This document shows, one piece after another, positions 58,604-64,000 of a stretch of DNA of 64,000 bases (position 1 is the stretch's first letter; the number at the start of each line of letters is the position of its first letter). A program made the position numbers and the translations under genes. Below the pieces are notes generated by a model. That model had not been told where the DNA came from and made no database searches. It saw only the letters and a list, made by a program, of their open reading frames with translations. The stretch comes from Cryptococcus deneoformans JEC21 (lineage: Eukaryota; Basidiomycota; Tremellomycetes; Tremellales; Cryptococcaceae), in assembly GCF_000091045.1 (NCBI RefSeq), contig NC_006687.1, forward strand, positions 174,001-238,000, in the 5' to 3' direction.

Positions 58604-59440
58604 ATGACGACCCCCACCGCTGTTACTCTTGTTGGAGCGACTGGTCTTACCGGCTCGCATTCCCTCAACTGCCTCCTCACCTCTCCTCATGCCTTCTCTA
58701 TCAACGCTCTCACTCGTCGTCCGCTTTCCGACACTCCATCAGCGGTCAATCCTCTCACCAAGCTCACCACTCGAATCTACAACTCACTCTTTGATGCTCC
58801 CACCGATAAGGATGCTCTTGTGCAACAGGGCGGTATTTATGTATCCTGTCTTGGTACGACCCGGGCCGACGCCGGTGGAACTGCGGAGCAGGAAAAGGTG
58901 GATTTGGGTTTGAACAAGGATTTGGCTACTCGTGCTAAAAAGGATGGCGCAAGTACTGTAAGCAATTGTCCTCCAACTATTCGTATTTTGAAGCTAACTC
59001 GAAGGCTTTTAGTTGATCCTCGTTTCAAGTCTTGGGGCCGCCTCTTCCTCTTACTTTTTCTACCCACGCATCAAAGGTCAGCTCGAAGATGCTGTGAAAG
59101 CCCTTGACTTTGATCACACCGTCATCCTTCAGCCCGCTGTCTTGCTTGGCGACAGGGCGGAGTCGAGAGGAATTTCAGAGATTGTTTTGAAAGGTGTGAT
59201 CAGGGGGATCAGGAAGGTTGGGCTGCCAGTGGATAGTCTGGCTGTCGAAGGCGCTGAGTAGGTTTTTGATCTTTTTGCTTCATTGTCGGCGAATAAACTG
59301 ACATTCATTTTAGTATTGGTGCCTGTATCGCACATCTTGCTGCCAACCCTCCGAGCGAGAAGGTTTTGACCATTGGCGACCACGAAATTATCGCTTACGC
59401 TAAGCAGTACCGCGCTGCGCAGGCTCAAAGCTCAAAGTAA
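58604..59440 (+). CDS. FMP52: FMP52/TIP30-like NAD(P)-binding protein
   Basis: Starts MTTPTAVTLVGATGLTGSHS with the GxxGxxG dinucleotide loop, then FSINALTRRPLS. DALVQQGGIYVSCLGTTRAD and, after an intron, LILVSSLGAASSSYFFYPRI contain the atypical-SDR active-site region (YFFYPRIKGQLE, with Tyr and Lys). HTVILQPAVLLGDR follows, and the end is AYAKQYRAAQAQSSK with the stop at 59438-59440. Family members (yeast Fmp52, human HTATIP2/TIP30) sit at the mitochondrial outer membrane or cytosol; the reaction is unknown. Three exons. Confidence 0.85.
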
Positions 59441-59910
59441 TTGAAGAAACCTCTCCCTGCAGATTTAATTTCATTCAAAGATATAGGTTTAGAGTGTAAA
59501 CGAAAATGTGTACAGTAATTAATTGTTCAAGGAAAAGAAGAAGGAGAAGGTGGTTCGTGTTCTGTTTATTAGATATTTTTTTTTTTCCTTTATTCCCACC
59601 CTCAAACTTGGATGTTCAAGAGAGAGATTTCCTACAAGATGAGGATCCTCCGTGCTGATGCATGCTGTGTTGTATAATGCCCAGTCACTGAACAAAGAAG
59701 TTGATAAACAGTAAATGGCGTAGCATACATATCTAAGATACTACTTTTGCAAGACTATTACTCTAAGTTTGGGACAGTAATCATTGAGTCGTAAACTTTG
59801 CGGTAAATCTCCTTGCTCGCAAATCTTCCTTCGTCCTATCCCTTCATTCCGACAATTATTGACTGCTCGGCTTTCTGATCTTGCCAAGACATAGCTCCCC
59901 TTAAACCTCT
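59441..59910. other. convergent 3' intergenic
   Basis: AT-rich with a T-run near 59576-59586. No gene seen. Confidence 0.5.
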
Positions 59911-61845
59911 TTAATCCACTCTAATTGACGTATAGAGCCTTCTCAACATGAAGTATGTGGCCACATAACCTATTGAACCTCCAACAAGGAAGTCAAGAAG
60001 GGAGACTAAGAACCTGTCCATTGATCAGTATACCACACTGCAATTTATAAGAGGGGCGTAAACTTACAGGTAGCCAAAGTAGAGCACCACACTTGTGAAC
60101 CCATTCAAATACAGTCTCGAAACCCAGTACCACACACCGTAAGCGAACAGCCAAAATGCTGAACCGCCTCCAATCAGAAACGCCCTCCAGTGCCATCTGT
60201 ACTCCTCTGCGCAGAGTAAGAAGTAGACAAAGAGGACAGTGACAGTGGCAGTAGTTAAAGCGACGATGACAAAAGTGAGGAAGAGAAAGCCAAAAGCGTA
60301 ATAGGCTCGGTTACCGAACAAAGAGGAAAGAACGAAGTAGAGCTCCACAAATGCAGCGCCGAAGGGAAGGATACCTCCGAGAATGGCGGCGGGCCAAGTT
60401 GACAGGTACCATGGCTTGGGGGGGATTTGTCGTGGAATGGAAGCGACTCGAACGGGGTTGATAAAGGCGCCGTGCTTCATACCATAGAAGTAGCCCCCAA
60501 TCGACAAGGGCGCAGAGATGAGGAACCATAAGAACAAGACGGCGAGGATGGTACCGAATGGCACAGCACCTGAAGCGGAAGCGAAGATGAGGAAAAAGTT
60601 GAGCATGCCGATGATGGTGAAAACAACGGTAGGAAAGAGCACGGCAGTGAGGATGAGGTTAGTTTTCCATTGTTCCCCGCCGAGAGTGGTGTATGTTCGG
60701 GCAGAAGAATAACCAGAGACACAACCAAAGAGTGTCCAGCAGATGAGGAGCACGGTAGCAAGGGAGCCTCGGTTGGATGGAGAGAGAAACCCAAAGAGCG
60801 CAAAGACAAGAGTGACGATGCACATCATGATGAGGTGGATACCGTTGCCGACCATGACGGAAAGCAACATGGGTCGCTGAGGAAGTCGGAAGACCTCGCC
60901 GTGAACGAGCTTCCATCCATAGTCTTCTTGAACCTCGTCAGACAGGTCAACGGCATTGTAGCGGTGAATGTCACGTGAAATAGATCGCAAAAGGATCATG
61001 CCGACCATGAAAACGAGGAAGCCCGCAATGATAAGGGAGTTGATCAAACTGAACCAGTGGATCCTGGGATCAAAGACGTGAAGATAAGCGTCCCATCGAA
61101 GGCCCCATGGGATATCACTTTCAAGGAAAGATACAGAATAGGTGTAGAAGAACTCGTTGCTGTTTTCTTCGGAAAGGTAGAATGGTTGCTTGTTGAAACA
61201 GTCGGGCTCGGTCGACCCGGCAACCATAGAATTGACAGTGCTGGGATAGACGAGAACGCCAACCACCCTAAAGTGGTTCTCATCACGCATGTGATACTGG
61301 ATGTAGATGTCGTAATGGTTGTTCAAAGCAGGCTTGTCCGGGTTCATCTCATCGTTACCCAAACTGAAACCCTGCGCATCCAAGAACGTCTCTCCGGTCT
61401 TGCTATCCCTCCTCATCTCACTGCTCGGCAGCCCGTCAATAAGCAAGTTCAACCCGTAATCTTCCTTGATCCTCTGGTTGATAAATGCCGCGTCATCTTT
61501 TGGCACACTAGCTTGGCACAACTTCTGACAAGTTGAGTTCTCCAACATTCGAATCTCGTAAGGAGATGAGAGAATTCGATCGCCAAAGAGAATCGAACCA
61601 AGGCTTTCAGGTTGTCTCTTAGCACCTCCTTCAGGTGAACAGAAGTGGAAGCGGCTGTCATAGTAATCGTATGATATGAGTGACTTGAGCTTAGAGTTGA
61701 GCATAGGAGTAAGCGTGTTCACAAAAACATCGATCTTCTCCCCTTCAAGGTAATCGCGTGGGGCAGACCCTGGAAGGTAGAATGCAGCTGCCGAGGAAAG
61801 TGACAAAAGCGTCACCAGGGCGATGAGCGTGGAGCGGAGGACCAT
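59911..61845 (-). CDS. EMP70: transmembrane 9 superfamily (EMP70) protein
   Basis: Two exons (60068-61845 and 59911-60013) give exactly 626 codons plus stop. A signal peptide (MVLRSTLIALVTLLSLSSAA, cleaved before FYLPGSAPRDY) precedes the lumenal domain, which has FHFCSPEGGAKRQPESLGSI and YDIYIQYHMRDENHFRVVGV. Nine C-terminal helices follow, the hallmark of TM9SF proteins (GEVFRLPQRPMLLSVMVGNG; YTTLGGEQWKTNLILTAVLF; NPVRVASIPRQIPPKPWYLS). The tail ends LRRLYTSIRVD, a short basic cytosolic sequence used for Golgi/ER retrieval in this family. The start at 61845 is preferred because it opens the signal peptide. The protein works in endosome-Golgi sorting, copper homeostasis or adhesion in other fungi. 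Confidence 0.94.
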
Positions 61846-61983
61846 TTTTGGGCGTCGGCGTACTCCCTGCTGTTTATTTATGAGTTTTAAGTAAGTTGTG
61901 GATGTCGAAAACAATCAAATTCCAATTCATCACTCGCGGTCATTTATTGTACTTACTTCGTTTGTTGCTGCGTCCGCTGTTAG

Positions 61984-62878
61984 ATGGCGTCGGCGGTCGG
62001 CCACAGGACATTACGTAAGATACTTTATCTTGTTAAGGTTAATGATGATGGCTTGTTATATAGCGGGGAAGATCGACATCGATCCGAGTAACGAATATCA
62101 AATGGTGAAGCGAAAAAGGAAAGACCTTTACTTGTTGGATAAATTTTTCGTGAGGACAAGTATTGGACGATGCCGGAAGCGACATACACAGGCCTTTGTT
62201 CTACCATGTCCAGATTTACTACGACAGACCAATCCATCTCATACTTCTCAGCACTATTAATCCAACGACAGTGCTTGGCAGATCTCTCACATCCCTGACA
62301 AGCGGTATCCAAGTGTCGTTTACCTTATTCTCTTCTCCAATGTTCCGAGGCGCGGTCCATCCCTCTATCCGATATTTGTACTAGTAGATCTCGTCCCCAT
62401 CTGCTCCGACGAGCAGTTCCTAGCATACTTCTTCGCGACATTTGGTGCTGATCATGATGTCGCTGCGATGAAAGGAACATCGAAAACGCAAGCATCCAAT
62501 ATCCACGAAATCCTGCAATCTCTTGACAAGCTTCTGCGCGAAGACGCGCACGGTTTCCATAAGACGCTTTGGGACGAACTACACAGGTATTATACGACCG
62601 AAGGCCTTCGGAGTGCTGGGGCAAGTCTTTAAACATACTTTGCTTCGCACGAAGGTTCGATGAAGGGGGTAGGGAAGGCAGTGTGGTTGCTCGGTGTACC
62701 AGATTTATAAAGATGATCTGGAGAAATATCGGAAAGACTTGATGAGGAGGAGGATTGCAGAAATGAGAAAGTACGAGAATGTAGTCGAGTGGGAAAGGGT
62801 GATTGACAAAGAGGTGAAGTCTGAAATATGTAGGGCGAGATTGAAAATTTTGTCGCAGGGCGGTTGGGAGAGGTATTG
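61984..62878 (+). pseudogene. coding-like locus with frames that do not join; pseudogene or unresolved gene
   Basis: Three protein-like segments lie in different frames. First, an ATG at 61984 encodes MASAVGHRTLR up to a strong GTAAGATA donor, and an AG near 62188 joins it to a frame ending ...QRQCLADLSHP and stop at 62296-62298. Second, a shifted frame covering about 62289-62632 (SHIPDKRYPSVVYLILFSNV...KTLWDELHR) starts just where the first fails. Third, 62671-62878 (VYQIYKDDLEKYRKDLMRRR..., ending GGWERY) joins from CAG|GTATTA at 62589. A one-base shift near 62290 would unite the first two. No family is recognised. The composition suggests a real protein once existed; a recent frameshift, a sequencing error or a missed exon are all possible. 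Confidence 0.4.
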
Positions 62879-63351
62879 AAAAGAATGAAGAATGAAGGTG
62901 ATGAAGAAGTGATAGTTACCCTAGACCATCATGTTGAGCGCTCATCCAGGTGGTAGTGCCGGGAAACACATTAGACCGTAGATAACTGGACATTGAATTT
63001 TCCCGAGGGCAGGAAGGAAGGTGGTGAGTGTCAAACATGGCAAAGAGTCCTGTCTGTCGATTTCCACATGCATTTGGCCAAGACTCTCATAGAATTCTGT
63101 GTTCCGAGCTGTCAAGCGAATAGGATCGTTGAGGTTGATGTTCAAAAGGTCAAGGGACGACAGAGAACGGGACATCCGCTAAATACAGAGTACAACAAAA
63201 AAGAATAATTGTACTGGAGTAAGGCTCAGCTCTTTCCGTCGGAACTGGAATCGACATCGCTCCCTTCTTCGTCAAGCTTCTTCAACACCTTTTTCTTTCA
63301 GCAAGAGGACTTCAAACCACAAAACGTTCTTGAGTTATACAAACTCACAAA
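62879..63351. other. intergenic before AIM23
   Basis: About 470 bp. No gene seen; contains the promoter of the following gene. Confidence 0.45.
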
Positions 63352-64000
63352 ATGCTGGTCCTCAGACCACCCATGACCCTCCGAGCCATCTCTCATGCCC
63401 GGCTAATCCCCATACCCATCCCACCCATCCTCTCCCGCCCAGCTTCCTCTGGTCCGCCCCGACCCCGTCAAACCCAACCAGCTGCCCACCCTCTTTCATA
63501 CCGTGACTCATCCATTCCCCACTCTGTCGTCCGCCTCATCGGCCCGGAAGGCCTTCTTCCCCCCCAACGACTCTCTTCTATCCTCTCTACCTATTCCACC
63601 TCTACACACACGCTCACCCTCGTTTCTGTCGATGGTGAATATCCCGTTGTAAAGCTCGTGAGTAAAGCGGAAGAACGGGACAGAGAAAAAGAAAAGGAGG
63701 AGAAGAGTAAAGTGAAGAGAAAGATCAGTATGGAAGAAAAGGAGGTGCAGGTGTCGTGGCAGAGTGCCAAGGGCGATTTGGGCCACAAGCTCGAGATGGC
63801 AAAGGGAATTTTGGAAAAGGGCGATAGAGTTCAAGTCGTCTTTGCAAACCGTCGTCGAGCGGAACCTGTCAGTGAACGCCAAAAGGATGAGATCGTCGCA
63901 ATGTTCCAGGGAATATTGGAGGAAGTGGGGAAAAAATGGAAAGAGGACGACAAGAACAGAGGACTATGGGTGCTTTATTACAATCCCTTGGACAGCGTAA
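63352..64000 (+). CDS. AIM23: mitochondrial translation initiation factor 3 (AIM23-like), 5' part
   Basis: An open frame of 216 codons from the ATG at 63352 to the window end, so the 3' part is missing. The presequence MLVLRPPMTLRAISHARLIP is basic and hydrophobic, fitting mitochondrial import, and is followed by a proline-rich stretch. The IF3 N-terminal domain appears at VVRLIGPEGLLPPQRLSSIL. A Lys/Glu linker (KEEKSKVKRKISMEEKEVQV) leads to the C-terminal domain (AKGDLGHKLEMAKGILEKGD, RVQVVFANRRRAEPVSE). It controls start-codon selection and subunit separation on mitochondrial ribosomes. The family call rests on this domain order. Confidence 0.8.
   Translation, partial: MLVLRPPMTLRAISHARLIPIPIPPILSRPASSGPPRPRQTQPAAHPLSYRDSSIPHSVVRLIGPEGLLPPQRLSSILSTYSTSTHTLTLVSVDGEYPVVKLVSKAEERDREKEKEEKSKVKRKISMEEKEVQVSWQSAKGDLGHKLEMAKGILEKGDRVQVVFANRRRAEPVSERQKDEIVAMFQGILEEVGKKWKEDDKNRGLWVLYYNPLDSV

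Noticed and set aside
61846..61914. Longer N-terminus for EMP70 starting at 61914
   Set aside because: It would place a polar basic stretch before a good signal peptide. The Met at 61845 fits the family start.

Overview
The window is nuclear DNA of a basidiomycete yeast. Gene content, dense short introns (about 45-70 nt, GT..AG), compact alternating gene order and protein similarity all point to Tremellales, most likely the genus Cryptococcus or a close relative; the species cannot be fixed from the sequence alone. Nearly all genes have several introns, so most were assembled by joining exons at GT/AG sites with reading-frame checks. Exon lists are given where the frame closes exactly.

Layout: 1-5.5 kb holds a 25S rRNA methyltransferase (Bmt6 type), a possible 58-aa gene and a KEX1-type carboxypeptidase. 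5.8-7.0 kb is an RTA1-family membrane protein, followed by about 2 kb without a recognisable gene. 9.1-15.0 kb carries cyclophilin CYP10 (PPIL3 type), NSE4 (SMC5/6 kleisin) and MRE11; the last two are divergent across 235 bp that contain four ACGCG boxes. 15.3-16.6 kb is a zinc alcohol dehydrogenase, followed by 3.6 kb almost without genes. 20.2-23.3 kb is a HypX/HoxX-like two-domain protein, unexpected in a yeast. 23.8-29.2 kb is a housekeeping block: PHS1 dehydratase (very GC-rich), eIF2-beta (start codon split by an intron), ATP synthase gamma and a cyclophilin. 29.5-38.0 kb has a PhoD-like phosphatase, a serine/threonine-rich membrane protein, TMA22/DENR and a DHHC palmitoyltransferase. 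39.0-41.25 kb is RAD9 of the 9-1-1 clamp, the third DNA-damage gene of the window.

41.25-43.1 kb is a transposon-rich gap with two inverted-repeat elements. 43.1-56.5 kb looks like a small catabolic neighbourhood: aldo/keto reductase, muconate-lactonizing-type beta-propeller, a Zn(II)2Cys6 regulator with a CCG-N6-CGG palindrome in its own promoter, a flavin monooxygenase and an inositol-2-dehydrogenase-type oxidoreductase. 58.2-64 kb has a possible tiny membrane protein, an FMP52/TIP30-like reductase, a TM9/EMP70 protein, a coding locus whose frames do not join cleanly (pseudogene or unresolved gene), and the 5' part of mitochondrial initiation factor 3, cut by the window end.

The best leads are the HypX-like gene, the putative Zn2Cys6-linked catabolic cluster, the MBF-like boxes between NSE4 and MRE11, and the two small inverted-repeat elements.
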